A DNA stretch of 64,000 bases, from assembly GCA_029465975.1 (NCBI GenBank), contig CM055754.1, positions 3,991,068-4,055,067 of the forward strand. Reading direction: 5' to 3'. Made by a program: the position numbers and the translations under genes. The stretch is from Dallia pectoralis (Eukaryota > Chordata > Actinopteri > Esociformes > Umbridae). Shown here piece by piece: positions 38,801 through 50,500 of the stretch. Positions within the stretch are counted from its first letter, which is position 1; every line of letters starts with the position of its first letter. Below the pieces are notes generated by a model. It saw only the letters and a program-made list of their open reading frames with translations, searched no databases and had not been told where the DNA came from.

Positions 38801-41800
38801 TAGGGCTTCGAATTTTTACAGAGTCATATCACAAGTGTTCAATTAACAACTTACATTTCAAGGCAAAATAATGTATTTATATCATCCAACATCTTGATAT
38901 TAACATTTGATCTTTCATGTAGCACAGCAGTGCATATAGCACAAGCCATTGGCATAAGATAGCATATAGCCTATACCGCAAAGGTTTAGTCTTGATAACC
39001 TAGTAGGTAACTCGAAGAAATTGGCCAGTGGCAATAGGTGTCATCTTATAATGTATTATAATCTTATAATAAATTACCTATTAGGCCCCGGTGTCAGTTA
39101 ACAATGAAATATGTTCAAAAGTACTCATATGTTTGGCGCGCTGCTGCCAGACCAGGGCAAGGGTCAAGAATTGAAGTTCACCTTTGGTTGCGTACACCCA
39201 GCCATTTCGTCTTGCAGGACCTCTGTTTTTTTTTTGGAATTGGCGCAGGCGCAGTGTTAGGTTTTCTGAAGGTATGGGTGTATTGAGGCAATCCAGTCGT
39301 TTAACAATGCATCTATAAAAGTTTTAACTGGGCTGTGTTTTGCTGCTGTTTATTTCCAATGTCAAAATACATCGCATGTAGAACCAACACCAGACAGAAG
39401 GCGTGAGTGTTTTAACCACAACAACTGTTCCTATCGTGCTCACACTATAGTCTGTCAGTACCGCTAGGCCTTGGTCTAGTAGGCCCGTGTAACCCAGTTG
39501 GTTAATGCATTGTTCTTGTGACGCCAGAGTGATGTATTTTATTCCCGTCAACAAGATGGGACTTAATCTACATTATTAAGTATTTAAATTATAGAATTGG
39601 CCTGTTATAGACTAAGATTGGTTTCTTTAGAAATAAAATGAAATGTTTGTATTAAAGGTCACCAGAATAGAAACTGACACCATAAATCAAATTTCCATGG
39701 TGTTTACCCAGCAAAAAAGATCAAGAATAGTTATTGACGGCTAAACTCAACATTGAATTGTGGAATACATATTTTCTATCGCAGGCCTATACATAGAAAA
39801 TATATTGTATTTCGCATAGGCTGAATTCATGCTCACCACCCAGTTTGGCCCTCCGGGTATAGATGTAGATTGATACATGAAACCGTCCGAGGTGTGAATA
39901 CAGGCCGTGTTTTAAATAAGATGCACCTCTGATGACTAGATTATCCCCAGATGTCAGCACTAGTTAAACAAAAATATATAGTTAGGCCAGAAGAGAAATG
40001 ACCCGTTATCAACATGACTGTAGACGATTATCTATTATTATATTATATAAATTATATATATTAAAAAATCGTAGTAAGATTTTTAAGATTTTTTACATGT
40101 TTTCGCGTGATCACTGATAATTCACCAAATCAAATTACTGTTATTATTATACAATTATCAGCGATAGTTAAGCAGTTTCCATTTAGAAAATACAGAGAAC
40201 CAGATCGGGTTGCCTTCACCCAGGTGGTGTCTCCGTCTGTGACTAACTTCAACAGACAAATGTTCGCTGTAACCATGCGGTCTCTGTAGAAAGGAAACTG
40301 AAATAGGCAAGTCTATTGAATAAAAAACACTCTGCGGGGTTATGTCAACCGGTCTGGCCATGCATAGCCCAATACGTAAAGCTCTGCTAAATTTTTGTCT
40401 AAAACGAACAGTTGAAAAGCTCGCAGTTAGACGCGCCCAGATATTCAACATTGATATCTAAGTTTAGGTTAGCCAAGGTATTTGCTTAATATATGCATCA
40501 GGAAGGTATGCTGCACCGCCTCAGAGCGAGCTTACATCAAATTTGAGGTACACAATAACGATTAATTGAAGGCTTTAGGACAATGAACATGCTTCAAGTT
40601 GCCTCACGGATCAATCGAAGGATGGAAGAACATCGAAAAATCAAAACTCACTGGCAAGTAGTTAAAAGTCTCCAGCAGTAACCTGCAACCTAACGTTGCA
40701 TTAAATCGCTACGCATATACGCATACACTACACTATTGTCTGAATCTGCTTGATTGAGGATAGCCAAAACACCGAACATAATCGTTCACATTTCTTTTAG
40801 ACTCAAGGAAATAAATAATTCCTTGTTTATGCATGAATCTGTTTGTTGTCAAGTTCACAGAACTTTGTGGCATGCGAGTGAATTACGTTTCCCAACATGG
40901 GCATGCATACCCTTACAGGTGTTCGGTCACCGGAGAGCATACTAAACTGCCGACGGCACACATTTCTAATACACACACACACGCAGACACACACGCGCAC
41001 ACACACCAACATATACACACACGCACACACAAACAAAAACACAAACAGATGTGGGTGGGAGTCTATTTTAATAAATCTATTGAATACGACCTTAAACCGT
41101 CACACATAATTTCAGCCCCATTACGGATTGCCGTCACTGTTTCCCAAATAATGCTATATGCTTGACTTTACAAATCTAAAATTATAGATGTGAAAAAATC
41201 AATATGTCTAAATTTACACTGAAATAATGCTAGGAAATAGAATGTTAGCATCTTAGATTAATTTGACTGATAGATTGTTATCAGTATGTATCAACTATAG
41301 GCCTACCAAACCGTTTATTGATGGTAAATTAATTAGCTATAGGTTCCATATTGCAATATGTATTTTGTCGTGACCTGTAACGTACTGCCTATATGAGAAG
41401 AAATTACAAAATAAAGGCCTATTATATATTGACTATACCCAAAAAGCCATTTTAAAGTATTTTTTTACATGAAAACTACACCAACTTAGGTATACCAATG
41501 TGTTATTATGCAATATTAACTCAAATAAGCTCAGCAACACTACTCGTTTATGTATGGTTTGGAATAAATGCTCTGCAGCATGACTGATTATAGAAAAAAT
41601 AAAAACAAAACTCACAGTTGGTTTAACAATATATTGATATTCCATGTTATTGTTATCGGTATAGTTTGGCGGAAGGAAGTGTAGGCCTACATTGTAAAGT
41701 AAAGTACATTGGAATTACACGACTTTTGCACTTAAACAATCGGATTTCGTCAGGGAACTGCTGGGTTGTTTAACTCGACAGGTCCGTGCACGAAGTCGTA

Positions 41801-41966
41801 CGCTTTACACACTCATTAAAACGATTATTCACGATCTGTCGAATGTTTTCTAGTTAGTTCACATGAACCATGCAATACAGTCAGACCACAAGACATCTTT
41901 TATTATTGCGTGTGTAGATGTGCCTGTTGCTTTTCACCAACACGATTGCCATGGCATGAACCAGGT

Positions 41967-41968
<2 letters not shown>

Positions 41969-42061
<93 letters not shown>
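41969..42061. repeat. TG microsatellite, about 90 bp
   Basis: Uninterrupted TG dinucleotides with a single TA step near 42029. Long TG runs can adopt Z-DNA. Frames of alternating Cys-Val or Thr-His across it are by-products. Confidence 0.95.
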
Positions 42062-42062
<1 letters not shown>

Positions 42063-45000
42063 CCAGGCCTCGGCATGGCTCGCTCGAAAAAAACAAGGGC
42101 GACTATACACACACCTACTCAAATACACATTTACACACACAGTCTCTCACTTACACATTAACACATTGCTAATATAACACTTGGTAATAGTTCATTATAA
42201 TATAACTATTGACTGCAATGTGTTCGCATTGACATATATGAATGGCTTATCTGCTAATATTAGGACTTTTGACGTTTGCGCCTCTGACTAGCGGGCATCA
42301 TAACTGCTTTGAATATTATGGGTAGTAAATAATAAGGCCTGAAGTGCAAGAACATAGGCCGATGCTATCGCTTCCAGCACTTTCACAAGCACGCTCTGCC
42401 CCAGTTGATGCCATAAGGATAACATGAACACCCCGGCATGCATTTCTGATGAAAGTCGGGCAGAGATAAGGTGGGTATACAAAAAAGTCATTCAAAGCAT
42501 GATGTAGCATCATATTTGTTCATATCTTCTAAAAGATTCTAGCGCCCTCAATCTGTGAGGCCTAGATTTACACTCCTCTAAACAAAAGCCGGTGCATGTC
42601 AGCCTTCCACGATATGCAATGATTTGAATGCATGCATTTTAATCACGGTCTTGGTCAAAAATGCATTTAGCAAACATAATGTTTTTTTAAACTGTAGACA
42701 ACTCATCATATCGTTATCGTTGGTTATATTTGTCTTTATTCTCATCGTGATATTAGGCATGTTATTATGATTAATGCTGCTGCATCGGTGGCCTATATCG
42801 ACGGTTATATTGTGTGTTTTTTTTGTTGTTGTTGTTGATGATGATGATGTTACTGTTTGTGGTCAGAGATGAATCTGTTTAACCGACGCGCGCGGAGCCT
42901 CGTGTTTGTTGCTGTGTGTGTGTGTGTGCGCACGAGATACTAAAGCCGGTTATGACCAATTAAGTCTCTGCAAGAAACGGGGATTTGGTGCATTTCGATG
43001 ATCCGACGCCAGATATACAGGATATGCCTGATATTCTCATCCGTTGCAAACGTGCATGCATGGGTAAAAGTGCTTTGCGAGCTATCCTTTTTTTGACTGC
43101 ATGTTATCATAACATCTCAATATCTCTGCAGTCTGTAAAAAAAAAAAAAAAAAAAAAACGTTAAAAAAACATTGTTTAATCGTGTTGAGATTATAATTGA
43201 TTGTGTTACTGCTGCTGGTGATAATTCGCCGTGTAGTATAGGCCCCGGGCCCTTCAGTATAGCCAGTCTCTGGGGTGAACAATAGCATGGGGAGAGTACA
43301 AGCAGTCGAATTTACACAACCACCACGCCCTTACCTCAATATGTGCATAAACGAGGAGACCGGGATTAAGGCCCACATGACACCTATACACCTTAAACCT
43401 TTAAATCCTGACTTAGTTGTAGTCATGTGAGTTTAATAGCCACAATGTCGCTGATAGACAGCATAGCCTATATATTTCCGCCTCGATTGGTCGTTACATC
43501 ATCCATGTCATGCGTAAAGCTACCCTGTCCTAAAGACCAGCGCTTGGCACGCAATCCTTCAGTGGATGCTTTGTTCTAGTTAGGGGTTCTCTGTGGTTCG
43601 TGGTTCAGGTATATTGATTGCTAATTGATGTGGCTGAAATTCAGGAGGAACATTGAGGACAAATGCTTGCTAATAACTAACAATAAAGCATAAACAAACA
43701 GACTACTGCACATTAATTCTGAATGTTTTGTGTCAAGGTCTCAGTTCGGTTATACGCATTTATTGCTGGCCTATATTTTTCGCAGGCCCATATATCCGTA
43801 TCTTATCAACAGCGGTGCTGTAATAATATATATAGCAATACTGTTCTAATAAAAATAGGCAAAATATATAATAATAACAGGAATAATAATTATGAGGACA
43901 ATAAGCCTAAGAATAGCCCGTTTAATTCGCTAGTCCTATTGCCATGATATAAAATAAGAATATGTTAACATAGTCCAGTTTTTTCGGTATAATTTATGTA
44001 TTATCAATCTTTTAATACATCTAGGCCTACATTTTACCTAAAAAACAGTTTGAGAAACAACATTTTCTACTTCCAATGACACATTATTTATTGGAGTTTG
44101 TAGGCTAATGCATATTCCCATGGTTTAAGAAGAATATTGATTCAAGGTTTAACCTTTCTTCATTCAGTCTTTGTCTTTTGAGTGGTCACCCCATTTAACT
44201 TTTGGACGATAACATCTAGCGAGGAGATATTAAGTTGCACTAAGTCCATTGTGAAAAGCAGTAAGGTTATTGCGTTACAGTTAGACGCATTTAACACGAT
44301 GCCTCTTTAGGAAATGAACAAATTACTGACCGCACAGTGTTGAAAGTTATACGCGTCTTTTGTGTTTAATTTGTATTAGGCCCTAATGTCATTTGTGGGG
44401 GAAAAAACAAAAAACAATTATGTTCGCAGGAAGTGGACACATATTGCACAAGTCCTGGATATTTTGTTGTTTTTAATTCAAATACTATACTAGGAGGGAA
44501 ACGTTAGAAATGCACACATGACCTGATCCGCACAGCCGTGAATAAAAATGCACGTTTCAACAGTTTCAGAAGTGCATCAACCAATAATAGTCCAATATAA
44601 AATTATAAATACAAAAACACTCAAATGTCGCCGGTTACAAATAAGTGCAAAAAGCGTCCAGACTAATTCAAAACTCGTATGCAGCATGCAAGAGACCATG
44701 ATTAGGTTCACTGTGTGTCAACTTTTACGCATCACTTTGCAAACCGACAATGCGTGGTTGTAGTTTGTTCAACATGAGCAGCCCTGGTTTGTTTTCAACT
44801 AACACATCGTACGTTCCGAGTAATCTAAATATGGATCACAAAGGACCGTACAACTGTTGTTTGGCATTTGGTTGTCAAAGCCAAACGTTGAACCGAGGAG
44901 CCCTTTCACAGCTGAAGGCCAAGGCCTATAGGTCCTGCACGCACGGTGTTGCCCTGCCAAAAACCACCCGCAAACAGAACAACCGAAACGCACATCTACT

Positions 45001-45528
45001 GTAATAGGAATGGCAAAAAAGACAACGTTTCCATCAAATATGAACGTAACCTATTATTTTATTTTGTTCGATTAACAGTTTTAGCGACAAACACGGGAAT
45101 AAGACCACAATATCACAACCATGAAATTTAAAGACGACATAAACAATCACTCCATATTTTTATGAGCCATTTGCCCAACACGGGTTACACGTTCGCAAAG
45201 TTAACCCATAGTAGGTATTGACAATTCACTAATTACAAAAAGAATGTGACCTGATGGTGACCACACACAGTAAAATATGCACAACACAAGCTAAAGGCAT
45301 TCAATCATTTTGTCCCCTTCTGAATCTGTTCTGTCTTCTGGTGCTGAATACTGACATTTTTGAGTATTTTTTCTAAACCCATTCTTTGGTCTATAAAGTA
45401 TAACAGTATTGTGAAAATATAATATATAAATGAATGTCAGTATAAAGTATACTAATTTGCTCATTATGGGAGAGGACAAAATAACGAAGAGCCAGGGATT
45501 GGCATGGTTATTCTGCATTTTAAACACA

Positions 45529-45534
45529 TTTATT
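45529..45534 (-). terminator. candidate polyadenylation signal of foxg1
   Basis: AATAAA on the minus strand, about 460 nt downstream of the foxg1 stop codon. It is the first canonical hexamer I found in that direction, so it predicts a 3' untranslated region of roughly 480 nt. FOXG1 messages can be longer, so it need not be the only site. Confidence 0.4.
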
Positions 45535-45994
45535 TGAAAAGGAAAAAAAATAAAACTCGTGTTTTTTGTTCGTTGCAAAAAGTCGTATTCCACCAGCGCA
45601 CTCATGAAACATGATAGTACTCCAAACATGGAGATTAGTGGCTGATGTGATGGTATTAGATATTCTTAATATTAAAATTAGGCAAATCTGCAGACACTAT
45701 TTAAATACACATTCTAAGGCAGACTATGGCTACCTCCCAGTCCAAAACCTACGTTTCTCTTCGTTTTTTTCTTATCACATTGCACGTTGCTGACAGTGGA
45801 ATAATAAACAACTCCCCGACTTGACATATGTACACAGAAATAAATGCAGAATATTAATAAAAAATGCCTGGACTTCAGGTCGGGCTGCTTTCATTTTGTT
45901 TTGTCTTTGTTTAGTTTCTCTTTTCTTTATATATTTTACAATGTAAATGGGTGTAAAATGTTCACTTACAGTCTTGCTCCTGTGGGATGTTTTG

Positions 45995-47236
45995 TTAGTG
46001 TATAAGTGGATTTGAAGTTGGCCCTTGAGTTTGGTGTGTGAAGTAATCAGAAAGTCCTCCAGAAAGTCCTGAAGAGAAACTTGGTAGAGAGGGCCTTAAA
46101 GACTCACAGGGAAGAGACGAGGGTGCCTGGGGAGAAGAGGATGAGGAGGAGGCAGCCCGGGCCGCCATTGAAGTGCTGCTCTGGGAGGTCATGGATGGAT
46201 GGGGGACATGAGGGAAAAAGTAACTTGTCTGTCCCGCAAGGAGGTTTATGGATGAACACGGGTTCAAAGAATAAGTCCCGGAGCACGGCACCGATAGACC
46301 ACAGGGCACAGAGGCCGCCAACGCCGCCGCGGTTAGGTGATGAGTGGCGTATGGGATATCCCCATTCACAAGTCTGTCAACACTCAGGCCATTGGAAGAA
46401 GGGAAAGAATGATTGTTCCCCAAACTGTTTTGAGTCAACATTGTACCGTAGGACATAGGATGACTAGGGTAAGCAGACGATGCGCCGTTGTAGCTCAACG
46501 CGCTGCTGGCCCTCGGGTGGTGAAGCGAAAGAAACGGTGACATTGGCCAATACAGAGAGCCGGCTCGATCCATAAAGGTCAACCCAGTGGAGGTAAGACG
46601 AGCGCCCCGCTTAAAAGCCAACTTCGCCCTGGACGTCGTCGATCTCCGGCGAAGTTTGCCGGTTGTCCCACCAATAAACACATCATCACTCGAGGGGTCG
46701 AGCATCCAGTAGTTGCCCTTGCCCGGGTCATCGTAGTGCCGCGGGACTTTAACAAAACATTTGTTCAGGCTGAGGTTGTGCCTGATGGAATTCTGCCAGC
46801 CCTGCTTGTTCTCCCGGTAATAGGGGAAATTCTTCATAATGAACTCGTAAATACCGTTCAGAGTCAAGCGTTTCTCCGGACTCTGCCGAATTGCCATCAT
46901 AATTAAAGCGTTGTAACTGAACGGTGGTTTCTCGTACTTGCCGTTTTTCTTCTCGCCGTCTTTCCCACCACTCTCGCCCTCTTTGCTATCCTTCTTCTCT
47001 TCCTGTTTCTCCTTCTCGTCCGTGCAAGTGGTCTCATTGGACGAATTGTCATTTTTCGTGCAAATGTTGTCCGACTTTGCGTCCTGCACCAAGGCGGGTA
47101 AAGGAATCTTCTCCTCTTCCTCGGGTATGGTTCTGTGGTGGTTGTCACTTTGGACGGCTTCGGGCACCAGGCTGTTTATACTGAACGATGATTTAGGAAT
47201 CATTTTCACTTCTTTCCGTTCTCCCATATCCAACAT
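45995..47236 (-). CDS. foxg1: FoxG1-family forkhead transcription factor
   Basis: Intact single-exon gene of 413 codons. The start at 47236 is chosen because MLDMGERKEV is the conserved FoxG1 N-terminus; an in-frame ATG 16 codons earlier is less likely. FSINSLV (residues 18-24) is an eh1-like Groucho/TLE contact. The forkhead domain spans about 103-195, from KPPFSYNALIM through the recognition helix WQNSIRHNLSLNKCF (147-161) to GNYWMLDP. Then come the FoxG1-specific GLTFMDRAGSLYWPMSPF and a C-terminus ending SNPLIH. Known role of the family: nuclear repressor that specifies the telencephalon and restrains neuronal differentiation. Residues 35-100 are acidic and lysine-rich and lack the His/Pro/Gln tract of mammalian FOXG1 (human 489 residues). 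Teleosts have several foxg1 paralogues; I cannot tell which letter this is. Family assignment is certain. Confidence 0.97.
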   Translation of the reverse strand: MLDMGERKEVKMIPKSSFSINSLVPEAVQSDNHHRTIPEEEEKIPLPALVQDAKSDNICTKNDNSSNETTCTDEKEKQEEKKDSKEGESGGKDGEKKNGKYEKPPFSYNALIMMAIRQSPEKRLTLNGIYEFIMKNFPYYRENKQGWQNSIRHNLSLNKCFVKVPRHYDDPGKGNYWMLDPSSDDVFIGGTTGKLRRRSTTSRAKLAFKRGARLTSTGLTFMDRAGSLYWPMSPFLSLHHPRASSALSYNGASSAYPSHPMSYGTMLTQNSLGNNHSFPSSNGLSVDRLVNGDIPYATHHLTAAALAASVPCGLSVPCSGTYSLNPCSSINLLAGQTSYFFPHVPHPSMTSQSSTSMAARAASSSSSSPQAPSSLPCESLRPSLPSFSSGLSGGLSDYFTHQTQGPTSNPLIH

Positions 47237-47500
47237 CACACGCACGGTAAAATGGCAACAAGCAGCAGCACAGTTGGGTCTCAATCTTTTACGCCGACAA
47301 CTCTGCTAATAAAAAAACTAAACTATTTCATGTTCTTTACAACACATCGATAGGAGACAGATAGCTACAATTAATTACGGAGCCACAGACACTAAGCTGT
47401 AAAAAAAACTGGTTGAACCTTTACAGACTACAGCCAACCACAGCAGCATAAGTATTAACGCGTCCTCCATCCTTCCAGCCAATCACAAAGCAGCTCTTAG
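47237..47500 (-). promoter_or_regulatory. foxg1 5' leader and proximal promoter
   Basis: Directly upstream of the foxg1 start. A CCAAT box reads on the plus strand within AGCCAATCACAAAG at about 47477-47490, roughly 245 bp from the ATG. No clear TATA box was seen. The transcription start was not located. Confidence 0.4.
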
Positions 47501-50500
47501 CAGTTGCAGGAGTGCGCAAGGATACACACGTCCACCAATGCCGCGCAGAATGGGCTCATCTCCATCAACAAAAGGTTTCCTTTTCGGACCAAAACCGTGG
47601 CAAGAAAATAGATCACATCACCTTAATCCATTTCACTGCTCCTGGTTTTTCCCAGATTGCTGAATCAACATCTCTGTGCATTTTGAAAGTTTGTTTACAT
47701 TCGATTGGAAATAAGAGGGAGGCAGAAGTGTAACGACCGAGGAAAGGTACTACTTTATGTCTCAAGCATAAGTAGCCTGCTATTAAAATGTAGTTATACG
47801 TTTTCTTATATGTTAATAAATAGAACGCTGGATGCGACTTTTTACTCATATAGGTGAATTTTCATAGCTATGAGGTTTTCCTATTCGTGTTCCGCATCCT
47901 AAGTTCAATTTGTATTTAATGATTATTGCATACTGCATTTATATTTCATTATGTTTGTTTCCCCTCCATCTTTTTACATTTCAAATATATCCAAGCCCCG
48001 AGCTCTCCATCATGCGCTCATCGTGCGTAATGGTTTGGAGTTACCCATTTAGAAGTTAACCATAGATTAATATTTCATTAAAAAAAGTCAAGAACTTGAG
48101 TTTTATCGTATTGGGTTGTCTGTTATTTTTACCCTAGCAGCTGTGCGTTAGGGTACTATATAGTAGTAGCCTCGTGGTTGCAGTAGTAGGCCCTGTGGCT
48201 TAGTCATAACGTCTGTTTTAACCATATAATATCGCAATGTTATCATCCTAATGGTGACTCAATCTCTATAACGGGTCACAAGGTTCACATACAAGATAGG
48301 ATACAATTCTGATATTGGCAGGACCTTTTAGTATTTTTAACAAAAACACCGTTTAAACTTGCATGCTATATATTACAAATGAGTGTCACGTAGCCTATAA
48401 TTAAATTGTAGAGAAAGTATTTGAAAATGTATAGTTAGCTGAGGCGTATTTGTATTTTTGCTGTCAATTATGAGGGCTGAGCTCCAAAATGCTCCAGGAA
48501 ACAAGGGTTGCACCTTCGAGTCAATTTTCATTATTCATCCTCCATTCACGACAACCATTATTCAGCTAGAATATATCGAATTCAAATTCAATATTTAATT
48601 AAATTGTACAAATGTTCTCATCATAAATGGCTTTCCTATAGCTCCAGAAAAGGCAAACTTATTGAGTGTGTTTTTGTGTTGGTCTGTTTAAGCAAAGTCA
48701 TTGATGTTTGACAGGATAAGCGAAACACACACACACACACACAAACACATGGACACACAAACACACAGAGAACACGAGTAGAGCCAGACAAACCAAGAGC
48801 CTTGTGGAATCAAACAAAGTAACTTTTTTTGGCCCAGCCTACTGTTGAAAAACATTCATGTAAATATTAGTGTAATTCGTCAAAAATGTCAAGACAACAT
48901 CATGTGTTTTCATATGCTTGAATGTGAAAATAAACATTAAATAAACATATCTCAAAACATCAAGTTGTATAACAGTCATAGTTGTACAGGGAAAACATAA
49001 TAAAATACTAAGCATCACAAAAAAAACAATCATCGCCTTTTTTGTACTTTCATTATGTTGTTGTGATTTCCAATATGTTGACTCGTGATTAGTCACTGAT
49101 GAGTCAAGACATTGCTGTGACGAATGGTTACCTCCGACCTGTGTTAAGATATCTAGTTTTGGCTGCTAATATTACAACATTAATAGCAACCTCCACAATA
49201 TCCCATTAAATATTTATGATATTTGCCTACTGTTATAAGTTTGCAATATTACATTGCAATATGTTTTAAATGGAGAAACACAGGCCTGAAATATATATTA
49301 CATTTATTTTGATTATTTTTTTCAAAAATGTTCAGAAAGTTTCATTTCAACAATTGGCCTGCTTTGGCTTATGACATATGTTAGCCACATATACTTTTCA
49401 AGCATATATATAGTTCTGACATATAAATTCAGGTCTTCAAAAAAGAAGAAAGATTAACATTCATATAGGCCTTTAAGCGACAGCCGCAATAAGAGCTTGC
49501 ATGGGCAACATAATGATTTTTCATGGATTCTTCTGGTGGTGTCGAGAAACTTTCCCATAATCTATCGCTGTTGTTCGGAGAATGTGATACCCAAAAGCAG
49601 CCTTATCGCATCATTTAAAGGGAATGGACTGCTTGTCAACGCTTTCTTTCAGCTGTCGAAAACGCCGCGAGTAAATAAACAAGGTCATGAACACCGAGAC
49701 GTTTTTAAGTTTGTGGTGGGGTATTATCCACACATGAAGTCGAAATTCTGCCAATACATGTTATATGACAAGACAAATACCAGTTGTAAATAAGAATATG
49801 CATGCTTCTTTAATAACCTTTGAAACACATCTGAAAGAGAGAATAGAATAATAGTTTTTATTGTGCATTATGTTACTGGATGCATGCGTGTTTGTTTTAC
49901 TAAACATGGGGTATCTGCAGCCATGGGTGATGTTGATCAGGACTCTTGGTGTTGAATCTGAAATGGGCGGATAGAGGTCTGGATCATAGTCGATATACGC
50001 CTACTGGAAGTGTCCATGCACAGGCACGATGCACAGTAAATCTATCATGAAAATAGAGAACATTAACTGGCAGTATGCTGCAATTATTGCATTTTATTGC
50101 AGACACCTTTTTTCTCAATAAAGGAACTAGTTTATTAACGTAAACGAATTAGTAAATTCATTTAAACGAATAATATAGATAATAGACTGTTTCTGCAACA
50201 CCAAGCAGAATTTTACATTTTTATCAATGTTGTCATCCGCAAATTAAACACATGACATACTAATAACGCTTACAATTTAATCTCTCAGGCTCACAAGTAT
50301 AGCCAACTAACATGATAGTTGTAGGAGCTGTAGTTTAGGCTCGTATTTGTTTAAATACTATGGCATGGATGCTCAACACGTAGGCTACAACACAATGTTT
50401 ATAAACACTCCGTTTATGTAAAAACAGTTATTATTCACTTTAGTGCACAAATAGTGTTGTGTGGAAATAAGATGATAGGCAAGCAGACAGGCAACACATT

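Larger units (their letters stand above)
33641..45290. other. gene-poor region 3' of foxg1
   Basis: About 11.6 kb without a supported exon. It holds a TA-rich run at 34777-34825, a GA-rich patch at 37895-37950, an AC-rich run at 40970-41040, a TG run at 41969-42061 and an A run at 43137-43158. The patch 36600-36790 has balanced composition and could be regulatory. In other vertebrates the territory around FOXG1 is enhancer-rich. Confidence 0.4.

Noticed and set aside
47237..47284. Upstream in-frame ATG of foxg1, adding 16 residues
   Set aside because: The conserved FoxG1 start is MLDMG..KEV; the extra residues (MRPNCAAACC) are not part of the family pattern.
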